DNA of 64,000 nucleotides, taken from DATAPD01 sp036265385. Its GTDB lineage: Bacteria; Acidobacteriota; Terriglobia; Terriglobales; Acidobacteriaceae. The stretch is taken from the NCBI GenBank assembly GCA_036265385.1, contig DATAPD010000015.1, positions 62,001 through 126,000 on the forward strand, written 5' to 3'. Shown piece after piece: positions 34,972 to 43,457 of this stretch (position 1 is its first letter; each line of letters opens with the position of its first letter). The notes beneath the pieces are model-generated. The model was given only the letters and a program-made list of their open reading frames with translations. It did no database searches and was not told the DNA's origin. The position numbers and the translations under genes are program-made.

Positions 34972-36465
34972 TTAGTACCAGCCAATCGGCGCTTCGTTCA
35001 GATTGATGTGCACCTGCTTTGTTTCCAGGTACTCTTCGATACCCCAAGGACCCAATTCACGGCCGAAACCGGACTGTTTATAGCCACCCCATGGCGCTTC
35101 CACGTAAGTGGGTTGCATGTGATTGACCCAGACGATGCCTGCTCGAAGCGACTTCACAGTGCGCATCGCTTTGAATATGTCCCGCGTCCAGACTGCCGCG
35201 GCCAACCCGTAAGGCGAGTCGTTGGCGATCTTGAGCGCGTCCTTCTCATCTTCGAATGGGATCACAGCGGCGACTGGGCCAAAAATTTCTTCGCGCGCAA
35301 TTCGAGCGCTGTTGTCCACGTCATAAAAGATCGTGGGTTGCACGTAATAGCCTTTGGCAAATTTCTCGGCACGTCCACCACCAGAAGCGACTTTAGCCTC
35401 CTTTTTCCCGACATCTAAGTAGGAGAGCACGCGATCATATTGTTCTTTGCTGACGAGCGCTCCCATCTTCGTGTCGCGATCGAGTGGTGGCCCAAGATGA
35501 ATTTTCTTGGCCTTCTCCGCCATGGCATCAACGAATTTCTTATAAATAGATTTTTGAACCAAAATTCTGCTTCCTGCCGAGCAGACCTCTCCCTGATTGA
35601 TGAAAACGCCAAACAGAGCGCCATCGATCGCTGCTTCGAAATCGGCGTCCGCAAAAAAGATGTTGGGAGATTTCCCACCTAGTTCCAGCGTCACGCGCTT
35701 AATCGTGTCGGCCGCTTCTTTCACGATGATCTTCCCGACTGCGGCTGAGCCGGTGAAGGCCACTTTGCTTACATCAGGGTGCTTCACGATTGGAGAACCA
35801 CAACTTTCGCCGAACCCTGTGACCACGTTCACAACGCCTTTCGGCAACCCCACTTCTTCGAACCAGCGTGCGACCTCAAGTAAAGTTAATGGAGTCTGTT
35901 CAGCGGGCTTAATGACGCATGTGCATCCCGCAGCGATCGCAGGCGCCAACTTCCATGCCGCCATAAGAAGGGGGTAGTTCCACGGAATGATCTGGCCGGC
36001 CACACCAACCGGTTCTTTCATTGAAAGGCTAAGAGCGTTATCCGGAACCGGGTTGACGTAACCCACCACCTTGTTGGCAAGGCCACCGTAATATTCGAAG
36101 CATGTCGCCGCATCGCCAATGTCGTATTCCGCTTCAACGATCGGCTTTCCCGAATTGCGGCATTCGATTTCCGCAAGCATAGGCTGGTTCTGTCGGATCT
36201 TGTCTGCAAGACGATTCAGTACACGTCCTCGCTCGACCGGTGTTGTCGTGGTCCATGGACCTTCTTCGAATGCGGCTTTCGCAGCCGCGACCGCACGATT
36301 TACGTCTTCCGCTTGGGCGTCTGGAACCTGCGCAATCACTTCCTCACTCGACGGATCGTAGACGTCGAACATTTTCTTGCCGGCACTCTCGACGAACTCG
36401 CCATTGATATACATTTGATAAGTGCGGACGTCGGTCTTAACTCCACCTGGCATAAGAGCCTCCAA
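34972..36465 (-). CDS. NAD(P)-dependent aldehyde dehydrogenase
   Basis: Classic aldehyde dehydrogenase of 497 residues. The catalytic Glu lies in LELGGKSPNIFF and the nucleophilic Cys in NQGEVCSAGSRILV. The cofactor-binding fold includes IIPWNYPLLMAAWKLAPAIAAG and FTGSAAVGK. The sequence style (GGYKQSGFGRELGPWGIEEYLETKQVHINL at the C-terminus) is of the betaine-aldehyde / gamma-aminobutyraldehyde dehydrogenase group. Between gabT and an APC permease, oxidation of 4-aminobutyraldehyde or 3-aminopropanal (PuuC-like) is the best contextual guess. Succinate semialdehyde is the alternative. Confidence 0.88.
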   Translation of the reverse strand: MEALMPGGVKTDVRTYQMYINGEFVESAGKKMFDVYDPSSEEVIAQVPDAQAEDVNRAVAAAKAAFEEGPWTTTTPVERGRVLNRLADKIRQNQPMLAEIECRNSGKPIVEAEYDIGDAATCFEYYGGLANKVVGYVNPVPDNALSLSMKEPVGVAGQIIPWNYPLLMAAWKLAPAIAAGCTCVIKPAEQTPLTLLEVARWFEEVGLPKGVVNVVTGFGESCGSPIVKHPDVSKVAFTGSAAVGKIIVKEAADTIKRVTLELGGKSPNIFFADADFEAAIDGALFGVFINQGEVCSAGSRILVQKSIYKKFVDAMAEKAKKIHLGPPLDRDTKMGALVSKEQYDRVLSYLDVGKKEAKVASGGGRAEKFAKGYYVQPTIFYDVDNSARIAREEIFGPVAAVIPFEDEKDALKIANDSPYGLAAAVWTRDIFKAMRTVKSLRAGIVWVNHMQPTYVEAPWGGYKQSGFGRELGPWGIEEYLETKQVHINLNEAPIGWY

Positions 36466-36520
36466 GATCCTTATAAAGTCAATCTACGCTGAAAGAGCGC
36501 CTTAGGGTTGACCAAAGCTC

Positions 36521-37960
36521 CTAGAGCGATCTCGCAACTTCCACGTTAGCGTTCGCCTGCCGTGGATTCTTCAAACGGCCATACACAAAAAAGAAAAAAG
36601 CCGCCAACGCAATGAACACGATTGTGAACCCCACCATCTTGACTTCGTACTTCCACAGAGACGTGATCTGTTTCGCCGGGAAAAATGCTAAAGCAATACC
36701 CAAACTCGTTGTTAAGAATCCACTCACTCCAGCGAACATCAACACGCCTCTGCCGTAACGCCCCTGTCGAACGTGCTCTTTCCAAGCAAATTTCACCAAC
36801 GCAGCAAATACGTACAGGAAGGGCACGAGCTGAAGCACGACAGCCAGCGACAACATCGTTTGGAACGCTTCTTGAACACCGCCCGAAGCGGTGAAATTGA
36901 TCACGATCAAAACCAGGGATACGAATGCCTGCACGATGAGCGCAGCATAGGGAGTGGCGTACCTGGAGTGGATCTTCCCCAACCACGGCGGCATATAGGA
37001 ATCGAGTCCAGCCACAAATGGGATTCGGGCAGAACCGCCCATCCAGGCAGAGCCTATACCAGCAATCGAAAGACTCAGCATCAGCGCGAATGGCGCTATA
37101 AGCCAGGTCACTCCGACTTCCTGTGCCATGTGACTGACTGCCTGCACGATGCCTTGCAAAACGCTGATGTCGTTCTTTCCAACCGCAATCAGGAGCGTTA
37201 GCGTCGCACCGATGTAAAGAGCGCCGGAAAGAATGCCGCCCCATGCGACTGCACCCGGAAGGGTGCGCGCCGGGTCGCGGATCTCATCGCCCATAATGGA
37301 GGCGAGTTCCAATCCCACGAGACCAAAACAAATCACTCCAAAAGAATTCAAGACGAAACGTGGATCGGCAGGGATCCGAAATTCGCTGGACGTGATCGTA
37401 GTTCCGAATCGTAGCCAGATGGTCAGGCCGAGCAAGATGAGCACTGCGGCCGCAACGAAAGTTCCAATCGCCCCCAGGTTATTGAGCCACTTCCCTACTC
37501 CGAGGCCAACAATGTTGAGCACCGTAAGGATGAGAAGGAGCCCGATGGACGTGCTCATGGCGAACAGCTTGTTATCCGCCAGCGCGGCGTGAGTCGACCC
37601 CATCGCAAACACGGACACGCCTACGAAATAAAGCATCACCGTCGGGACGTACAACATGTTGTTCGTCCAGTAGCACCATCCCGAGAGAAATCCGTGAAAG
37701 TCTCCGAATACTTCTTTGGCCCACAGATAGACCCCTCCCTCGCCAGGATATCTATGAGCGAGTTCGATAACGGCGATTCCCTGCGGCCAGAAGAAAAGCA
37801 GCAGCGACACAATCCACAGCCAGACAGTGACCCCACCATTGGCCGCAATCGAGGGCACGACGTTGAGATTAAAAACGGCGACTACAAAAAGAAGTACGAG
37901 GTCGAAGCGACCGAGAACGCGCTTCAGATGCGGAGCTTCGGGATTGTTACTAGTGGACAG
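36521..37960 (-). CDS. APC-family amino acid/polyamine permease, probable CTG start
   Basis: Inner-membrane permease of the APC superfamily with about twelve membrane segments; family features include HRYPGEGGVYLWAKEVFG. The first standard start codon, GTG at 37856-37858, falls inside membrane helix 1. It would remove the clearly homologous RVLGRFDLVLLFVVAVFNLNV just upstream. The frame is open only back to a TAA at 37982-37984 and contains no ATG, GTG or TTG in between. A CTG at 37958-37960 gives (M)STSNNPEAPHLKRVLGRFD and has CGGAG about seven bases upstream. I therefore call CTG, for a 479-residue product. It lies 55 bases upstream of the aldehyde dehydrogenase; a PuuP-like role is plausible. 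Confidence 0.82.
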   Translation of the reverse strand: MSTSNNPEAPHLKRVLGRFDLVLLFVVAVFNLNVVPSIAANGGVTVWLWIVSLLLFFWPQGIAVIELAHRYPGEGGVYLWAKEVFGDFHGFLSGWCYWTNNMLYVPTVMLYFVGVSVFAMGSTHAALADNKLFAMSTSIGLLLILTVLNIVGLGVGKWLNNLGAIGTFVAAAVLILLGLTIWLRFGTTITSSEFRIPADPRFVLNSFGVICFGLVGLELASIMGDEIRDPARTLPGAVAWGGILSGALYIGATLTLLIAVGKNDISVLQGIVQAVSHMAQEVGVTWLIAPFALMLSLSIAGIGSAWMGGSARIPFVAGLDSYMPPWLGKIHSRYATPYAALIVQAFVSLVLIVINFTASGGVQEAFQTMLSLAVVLQLVPFLYVFAALVKFAWKEHVRQGRYGRGVLMFAGVSGFLTTSLGIALAFFPAKQITSLWKYEVKMVGFTIVFIALAAFFFFVYGRLKNPRQANANVEVARSL

Positions 37961-37997
37961 GGCGACTCCGTGAACGACGGGTTACAAGATGAAAAGT

Positions 37998-38022
37998 CCG
38001 GAAGCGGATGATCCGCTTCCGG
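37998..38022 (-). terminator. Strong hairpin terminator after the aminomutase-like gene
   Basis: A perfect 11-bp stem CCGGAAGCGGA/TCCGCTTCCGG with a 3-base loop is followed in the minus direction by ACTTTTC. It begins 8 bases after the stop of the aminomutase-like gene. It lies only 37 bases before the permease start, so the permease must be transcribed by read-through or from an unseen promoter. Confidence 0.8.
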
Positions 38023-38030
38023 GTCGTTCC

Positions 38031-39413
38031 TTAATGCGCTACCAAGGCTGTTTTTCCGTGCTCCTGTTGCGCCTTTGCCAATGCCGGGGCTAAATCCTCG
38101 AGCGCCGACAAATGCTTGTCTATGTCTGCTTCGGTATGCTGCACCGACATGGTCCACTGCTCGTCCCACCAGTAGGGTTGTGCCATCACTCCGCGGTTCA
38201 CCATCCCAAACCAGTAGTGCCGCCAAAGATCCGTATCAACCCCGAGCCAATCGCGGTAATTACGAATCTCGTTGGGGGCAAACATAAGCGCACCATTCGC
38301 ACCAGCAAAAGCGACGTAACCCTGCAATCCGACTTTATCGATGATGCGTCGATAACCGTCGACGAGCTTCTTGCTCACTTTTTCTACGTGAGCATAGTTC
38401 TCGCGTGTGAGGACTTCGCGGAAAGTCGCTAGTCCGGCAGCCATGGAAAGTGGGTTCGTGTTGTAGGTGCCGCCATGAAACACTTTGTGATCCGAGATCA
38501 GGTCCATGACACGTTTATGCGTGCCAAATGCACCGAGAGGCAGTCCCCCGCCAATCGACTTGGCTAAGCAGATCATGTCAGGCTTAACCCCGAAATATTC
38601 GGAGGCGCCGCCCCAACAGAGCTTGGCTCCGGTTTTCACTTCGTCGAAGATCAGCAGAGCGCCGTACTTGTCGCAGAGATCACGCAGGCCCTGGATAAAT
38701 CCAGGCTGCGGCATGCAGAGCCCTACGTTCATCATGATGGGCTCGAGAATGATCGCTGCAACCTCGTTCGGGTTCTCCTTAAATCTACGTTCTACTGTCT
38801 CGAGATCGTTGAACGTGGCAATCAGCACATTAGCAACGCCGGCTTTAGGAACTCCGACTCCTCCGGGCACTGGCTTCGGATTCTTGATGTCTCCGAAATC
38901 GTCCTTCGGCGGATGGGGTTTTACGCTGACAAGAGCAGCATCGTGCAGGCCGTGGTAGCCACCCTCAAATTTGATGATCTTGTCGCGTCCAGTAGCAGCG
39001 CGGGCTAACCGCACTGAATGCATGGTTGCTTCTGTACCGGAGGATGCGAAGCGGCACATTTCCACCGGAAAGCGCGTGCAGATTTCCTCCGCCAATTCCC
39101 ATTCCATGTTGTGCGGCATGCCGTAGGCAGTACCCTTGGTCAATCGGTCCTGCACAGCCTTGACCACAGCAGGATGAGAGTGGCCGGCCATCAGCGTGCC
39201 AAAGCACAAGTTGTGGTCGATGTACTCGTTCCCGTCCAAATCACGGAATTTGCTGCCTGAGGCTTCGGCCACAAAAATCGGGTAGGGATCATATGCCCGA
39301 TAGTTGCTGGCCACCCCCAGCGGCAAGCGTTTAAGGTTTTTCTTGTGAGCTTCGGCGGACTTCGGCGTACGACGCTCGAAAAGATCGAGCTCTTTCTGCA
39401 GTTCGGGATACAT
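38031..39413 (-). CDS. Glutamate-1-semialdehyde-aminomutase-like class III aminotransferase
   Basis: A 460-residue PLP enzyme resembling HemL: FASSGTEATMHSVRLARAATGRDKIIKFEGGYHG, LLIFDEVKTGAKLCWGGASEYFG and the Lys of CLAKSIGGGLPLGAFG. It is about 30 residues longer than typical HemL and lies in a catabolic cluster, with no other haem gene near. It is probably a paralogue acting on another amino donor and not the haem-pathway enzyme. A terminator follows directly. The TonB receptor gene lies 80 bases upstream with a weak hairpin between. Confidence 0.8.
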   Translation of the reverse strand: MYPELQKELDLFERRTPKSAEAHKKNLKRLPLGVASNYRAYDPYPIFVAEASGSKFRDLDGNEYIDHNLCFGTLMAGHSHPAVVKAVQDRLTKGTAYGMPHNMEWELAEEICTRFPVEMCRFASSGTEATMHSVRLARAATGRDKIIKFEGGYHGLHDAALVSVKPHPPKDDFGDIKNPKPVPGGVGVPKAGVANVLIATFNDLETVERRFKENPNEVAAIILEPIMMNVGLCMPQPGFIQGLRDLCDKYGALLIFDEVKTGAKLCWGGASEYFGVKPDMICLAKSIGGGLPLGAFGTHKRVMDLISDHKVFHGGTYNTNPLSMAAGLATFREVLTRENYAHVEKVSKKLVDGYRRIIDKVGLQGYVAFAGANGALMFAPNEIRNYRDWLGVDTDLWRHYWFGMVNRGVMAQPYWWDEQWTMSVQHTEADIDKHLSALEDLAPALAKAQQEHGKTALVAH

Positions 39414-39461
39414 CTGGAATCTCCAGGAATACTCAGGCCGCGGAGGCCATTAGATTGATCC

Positions 39462-39483
39462 GGACGCCTCGCGTGAGACGTCC
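39462..39483 (-). terminator. Possible hairpin terminator after the TonB-dependent receptor gene
   Basis: GGACGCCTC-GCGT-GAGACGTCC gives a 9-bp stem with one G-T pair, 10 bases after the receptor stop in the minus direction. There is no clear T-run after it, so it could be a weak terminator or a stability hairpin separating receptor and aminomutase-like mRNA. Confidence 0.4.
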
Positions 39484-39493
39484 AGACCTTCAG

Positions 39494-42400
39494 CTAAAAG
39501 AAGAACTTCAATGCAAATTGTACTAGACGCGGGTCACGGACCTGCGTTACCTGCCCAAATTGCGTGCCATCGGAAGTATTTCCATCCGGCGTATAGAACT
39601 GAGCATGATTGAAGAGGTTGAAGAACTCAGCCCGGAAATCAATGCGCTTCGTTTCCGAGAACGCGATGGTTTTGAGGATCGCAAAGTCGGTGTTGCTGAT
39701 GTGCGGTCCGCAACAGATTGTGCGCTTTGCATTACCGAGGCTGCCGAAGAGCGTCGGATCGTAGCAGTTGTACACTTTTTGATCCGTGCAGGCCGGTGCA
39801 GTGTTATCTGAAGCGTTCTCGGTGAAGCTGTTCGGATCGAAGAAGTAGTTACCATTATCCTGAGGCTTCATCGTTCGAAACGGCGCAATCTGGTTTGGTT
39901 CGCCGGGCAATTCGAAATCGAAGCTGTACATCAGTTCATTGTCTGCCAACGATTGAATACGAATTGGGAAACCGGTCTGGAAAGTCGTAATTCCAGAGAG
40001 CGCCCATCCATTCAACATTTTCCCTGCAAAGCCGTCGCGTTTGCGAAAGGGCAATTCCCAGTAGTAGCTCAAAACGATGCGATGCCGCGCGTCAAAGTTC
40101 GAAAGTGATCGGCTGATGCGAGGATCGATTGGATTCAGAATTCCTTCGAAACTCGAAGCCTGATCGAAGGATTTGCTGAACGTGTAAGCCGCAGTGAATT
40201 GCAAGCCATGCGCGAAACGCTTATCAAGAGAGGCCTGCAATGAGTTGTAGGCAGAATTGGCGATCGTGTCCTGTGCAAAGATGCTGCTGAAAACGGGGAT
40301 GCCATCCGCCGGACAGCCAACCCCAGTCATCGGATCACATTGCGGGGATGAATATTTGCGCAATCCAACCAGCGTGATGCCATCCGGTCCTACCGTTGTG
40401 CCGGCCGGGATCACGGAATGATTCTGAGCATAAGGTAGGTGCAGATCTACTGGCAGCACTGTTCCGGGGTCAATGAAGAACACGCTGTCTGAAAAGTATT
40501 GTCCACAGCTTCCATCGCCAAGAATCGTATTCAGGTCAATACAAGTTTGAGCATTGCCGTAGTTGATATCGTGAGTTGCCAGAAGTCGGTGACCCTGCGA
40601 TCCGACATAACCAACTTGTAGCTTAAGATCACGAGCTAGTTCGCGCTCAATGGTCAGGTTGTATTGAGCTGAATACTGGCTTCGCATTTTCGGCTGGAAC
40701 TGACCGAAAAGAAGAATTGGCCGGAACATGCCCCAGTCCACGGGCTGTCCGCGCGGCGGGTTCAGAATTCCATTGTGACCCGAGAGTTCGGGTAAACCAA
40801 AAGGATTTGGGTAAGAGAATTCACCACTCTGATCGAGAAATGGTTCGTTGAGCAGCGTATTGAACGGGAACGTGCTTCCCCCGAACGGCGGCTCGGCACT
40901 GAACTGTTCCAAAACTAACTGTTCAATCGGATTGTAGAAAAGCCCCCACCCGGCTTTAATGCTGGTCTTACCGGAGCTACCTGGACTCCACGAGATTCCG
41001 ACTCGTGGAGCAAATGCTTTGAAGTAGGTTTGGGTCAGCGCATTTGTTATGCCTTTGTCCCCCGGGACAACGAGTCCAACAGGAGTCATGGATGAGCAGT
41101 CGGTATTGACCGTGTCCAAACAAGGGAACACAGTGCTTACCTGCCCCGGTCGGAAGGTTTGAACGTGCTTGCTGATGTCCGCGATCGGAGTATTGAGTTC
41201 CCAGCGCAGTCCGTAATTCAGAGTCAGATTCGGCTTGACCTTCCAGCTGTCCTGCGCGAATAGATACAGGCCAGTGCTGCGCACATTTTCCACCTGTGCA
41301 GATCCTTGTCCATACGATCCGGGGAAACCCAGAAGATAATCAGAAAATACCGTGTCTCCAGCAGTGGTGTTCGTTGAAGTACCGTCGACGAAGAACTCAC
41401 CGTTGACGTCAAAAAAAAGTGTCTGGTCAAAACGTTGACGTCGAACGTCAGCTCCGAACTTGAGAGAATGCTTGCCCACGATCTTGCTCAAGTTGTCGGA
41501 CCATTGGAACGAATTTCCTACTTGAGGTAGTTCGCCTTCACCGTTGTTCCCAATCGTAAATCCACCGCTTACCTGTATGAACGGAAGACCTTCGTGCTGA
41601 GGACCAAGATTTGGGTGAATTCCGAGTGTATTTTCAGGAGTTCCATCTGAGAAACACGGAACCGGGCCCGTCACATCCGTGAGCCACGTCGGAGCAGGAG
41701 GACAAGAGTTTTGTACTGTCGTCGTGAATGTTGGATGCTGGAAAGTCCGCTGCGCTTCCCGGTTGTAATTGAATCGAAACTCATTCACTGTGCTGTTGCT
41801 GATCGTCCACGTGTGACTGATGTTGTACTGTTGGAAGCGTTCGTTGGTGATCGATCCAAATCCAGGTACGTTCGCACCGGCTGCCTGGAACTGAGCAAAA
41901 GGCGATACCACGTGGTGATCGTCAAAGTAGTAATAAAAGCTGAGATTTTGATGATCGTTGAGGCGGTGATCGAGCTTTATCGTGAACTGATCTCCGCGGT
42001 TTGGTTGGACAGGTGTTGTGACGATTACGCCGCTGCTATTCGATGGCAGTGGGACATACTGAAGCAAATCCACCGCTGTAGCGTCCAGACAAGCCAATGG
42101 AATGATGTTGCCTGGAAACAAGCTTCCGTAATCGATACCATCAGGTATTTGTCCACCAACCAAAACTGAACTTGGTACAGCAGCCGCGCAACCAGGGCGT
42201 TGATTTAACGCGTACGCACTGCTCAACGTTCCCCCGAATGGTGACTCAGCAGAAAAATCTGCAAAAGGTTGTGTTGCACTCGGCCGCTCCGCAGCGGTCG
42301 GCACAAACACCAATGGCGACGGGATCCCCTGACGAATTCGTCTGCCCTCATAAGAAGTGAAAAAGAATGTCTGATCTTTCTTGATCGGTCCGCCGAATGT

Positions 42401-43291
42401 TCCACCAAACTGGTTCTGATTAAATTTCGGCTTGTCACAGGGAACACCTTCGCTTGCCGAGAGACAATAGGGGTTCGCGTTCAGGACAGTGTTCCTGAAA
42501 AACTCGTACACATTGCCGTGAAGTTGGTTCGTACCCGACTTCGTGACCACGTTCACCACGGAGCCAGAGTTCCGTCCGTACTCCGCGTCGAACGTATTGG
42601 TCAGAACGCGAAATTCTTCAATGCTGTCAGGACTCGGCTGCACAGTGGGCAGGTTCACAAACTGATCGTTGGCGTCACCGCCGTTCACACTGAAGTTGTT
42701 GGCACGGCCTCGGCCGCCATTCACGGAAACAGCGCCCGCTCGATCATTGCCATACACGACAGAGTTACTCGAACCAACGGTGGACATCACACCCGGTTGC
42801 AGCTGCAGGAATTGATACGTGTCTCGAGCGTTCAGCGGCAATTGACTTACTGCGCGGTCATTGACCACCGCACCTAGCTGTGTGGTCGTGGTATCGACGA
42901 GCGGGGCTTCCGAGGTAACCTCTACCGTCTCTCGCGCTTCGCCGATTTGCATCGTCATGTTGAGAGTGATGACTTGGTTGAGGTCAAGAGTCACGTTCTT
43001 CCGAACATTCTTCTTGAATCCTGCAAGATCGAAAGTGAGCGTGTAGGTGCCGACCGGCAGTTCCAGAAAAACATAGTCACCGCTCTCATTGCTTTGAGAA
43101 GTGCGGCTCACCCCGGTCGCATCATTCGTCGCGGTGACGTTCGCGCGTGCTAGCACAGCACCAGAAGGATCGGAAACTCGACCGAGAATGCGTCCACCGG
43201 TGCTTTGGGCATAGATGAGCGTGGAACAGATGAGGCAGAGGAGGACGACGACCAGTCCGCGGGTCGCCGGGCGCCGCAACGACGAGAACAT
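39494..43291 (-). CDS. Oar-type TonB-dependent outer-membrane receptor
   Basis: A 1265-residue outer-membrane transporter. I chose the ATG at 43291 (GGAG five bases upstream, signal peptide at once: MFSSLRRPATRGLVVVLLCL). An ATG 33 bases upstream lacks a ribosome site. Residues about 30-120 are a carboxypeptidase-regulatory-like beta sandwich (GRILGRVSDPSGAVLARANVTATNDATG). A plug domain with SQLPLNARDTYQFLQLQPGV and a 22-strand barrel follow, ending in the aromatic RLVQFALKFFF. Such receptors are numerous in Acidobacteriota and import polymers or peptides. It diverges from the MerR-XRE-cupin regulator gene, with a palindrome over its likely promoter. Confidence 0.93.
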   Translation of the reverse strand: MFSSLRRPATRGLVVVLLCLICSTLIYAQSTGGRILGRVSDPSGAVLARANVTATNDATGVSRTSQSNESGDYVFLELPVGTYTLTFDLAGFKKNVRKNVTLDLNQVITLNMTMQIGEARETVEVTSEAPLVDTTTTQLGAVVNDRAVSQLPLNARDTYQFLQLQPGVMSTVGSSNSVVYGNDRAGAVSVNGGRGRANNFSVNGGDANDQFVNLPTVQPSPDSIEEFRVLTNTFDAEYGRNSGSVVNVVTKSGTNQLHGNVYEFFRNTVLNANPYCLSASEGVPCDKPKFNQNQFGGTFGGPIKKDQTFFFTSYEGRRIRQGIPSPLVFVPTAAERPSATQPFADFSAESPFGGTLSSAYALNQRPGCAAAVPSSVLVGGQIPDGIDYGSLFPGNIIPLACLDATAVDLLQYVPLPSNSSGVIVTTPVQPNRGDQFTIKLDHRLNDHQNLSFYYYFDDHHVVSPFAQFQAAGANVPGFGSITNERFQQYNISHTWTISNSTVNEFRFNYNREAQRTFQHPTFTTTVQNSCPPAPTWLTDVTGPVPCFSDGTPENTLGIHPNLGPQHEGLPFIQVSGGFTIGNNGEGELPQVGNSFQWSDNLSKIVGKHSLKFGADVRRQRFDQTLFFDVNGEFFVDGTSTNTTAGDTVFSDYLLGFPGSYGQGSAQVENVRSTGLYLFAQDSWKVKPNLTLNYGLRWELNTPIADISKHVQTFRPGQVSTVFPCLDTVNTDCSSMTPVGLVVPGDKGITNALTQTYFKAFAPRVGISWSPGSSGKTSIKAGWGLFYNPIEQLVLEQFSAEPPFGGSTFPFNTLLNEPFLDQSGEFSYPNPFGLPELSGHNGILNPPRGQPVDWGMFRPILLFGQFQPKMRSQYSAQYNLTIERELARDLKLQVGYVGSQGHRLLATHDINYGNAQTCIDLNTILGDGSCGQYFSDSVFFIDPGTVLPVDLHLPYAQNHSVIPAGTTVGPDGITLVGLRKYSSPQCDPMTGVGCPADGIPVFSSIFAQDTIANSAYNSLQASLDKRFAHGLQFTAAYTFSKSFDQASSFEGILNPIDPRISRSLSNFDARHRIVLSYYWELPFRKRDGFAGKMLNGWALSGITTFQTGFPIRIQSLADNELMYSFDFELPGEPNQIAPFRTMKPQDNGNYFFDPNSFTENASDNTAPACTDQKVYNCYDPTLFGSLGNAKRTICCGPHISNTDFAILKTIAFSETKRIDFRAEFFNLFNHAQFYTPDGNTSDGTQFGQVTQVRDPRLVQFALKFFF

Positions 43292-43336
43292 GGGAGCTCC
43301 AGTACGAGGAGAATTTTGAGCCATACGGAATCGGCT

Positions 43337-43427
43337 TGCAGGCCTCGCAAACCTTGCTATAATCGCGCAAGGTTAGAGAAGCATCCTGCCCCTGTCAAGG
43401 AGAAAATAGGCTCTCCTGAGGCCTGCA
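43337..43427. repeat. Long-spaced 10-bp inverted repeat flanking the divergent promoters
   Basis: TGCAGGCCTC (43337-43346) and GAGGCCTGCA (43418-43427) are perfect inverted copies 71 bases apart. They lie on either side of the predicted promoters of the TonB receptor and the regulator. They could be a second pair of half-operators, for example for looping, or a stem. Confidence 0.45.
43350..43374. promoter_or_regulatory. Palindromic candidate operator between the receptor and regulator genes
   Basis: AACCTTGC-N9-GCAAGGTT, with perfect 8-bp arms, overlaps the predicted -10 boxes of both genes. The spacer contains TATAAT (43358-43363), a plus-strand -10 for the regulator with TTGCAG 16 bases before it. 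The right arm overlaps a minus-strand -10 (TAACCT, 43370-43375) that lies 17 bases from a perfect TTGACA (43393-43398) for the receptor. Binding here would affect both genes. Confidence 0.6.
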
Positions 43428-43457
43428 CCAAGCGATTGCCGGTCTCTTTTCAGCATC

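Noticed and set aside
38031..39413. Haem-pathway HemL
   Set aside because: Motifs match the wider family, but the extra length and catabolic neighbours without haem genes argue for a paralogue.
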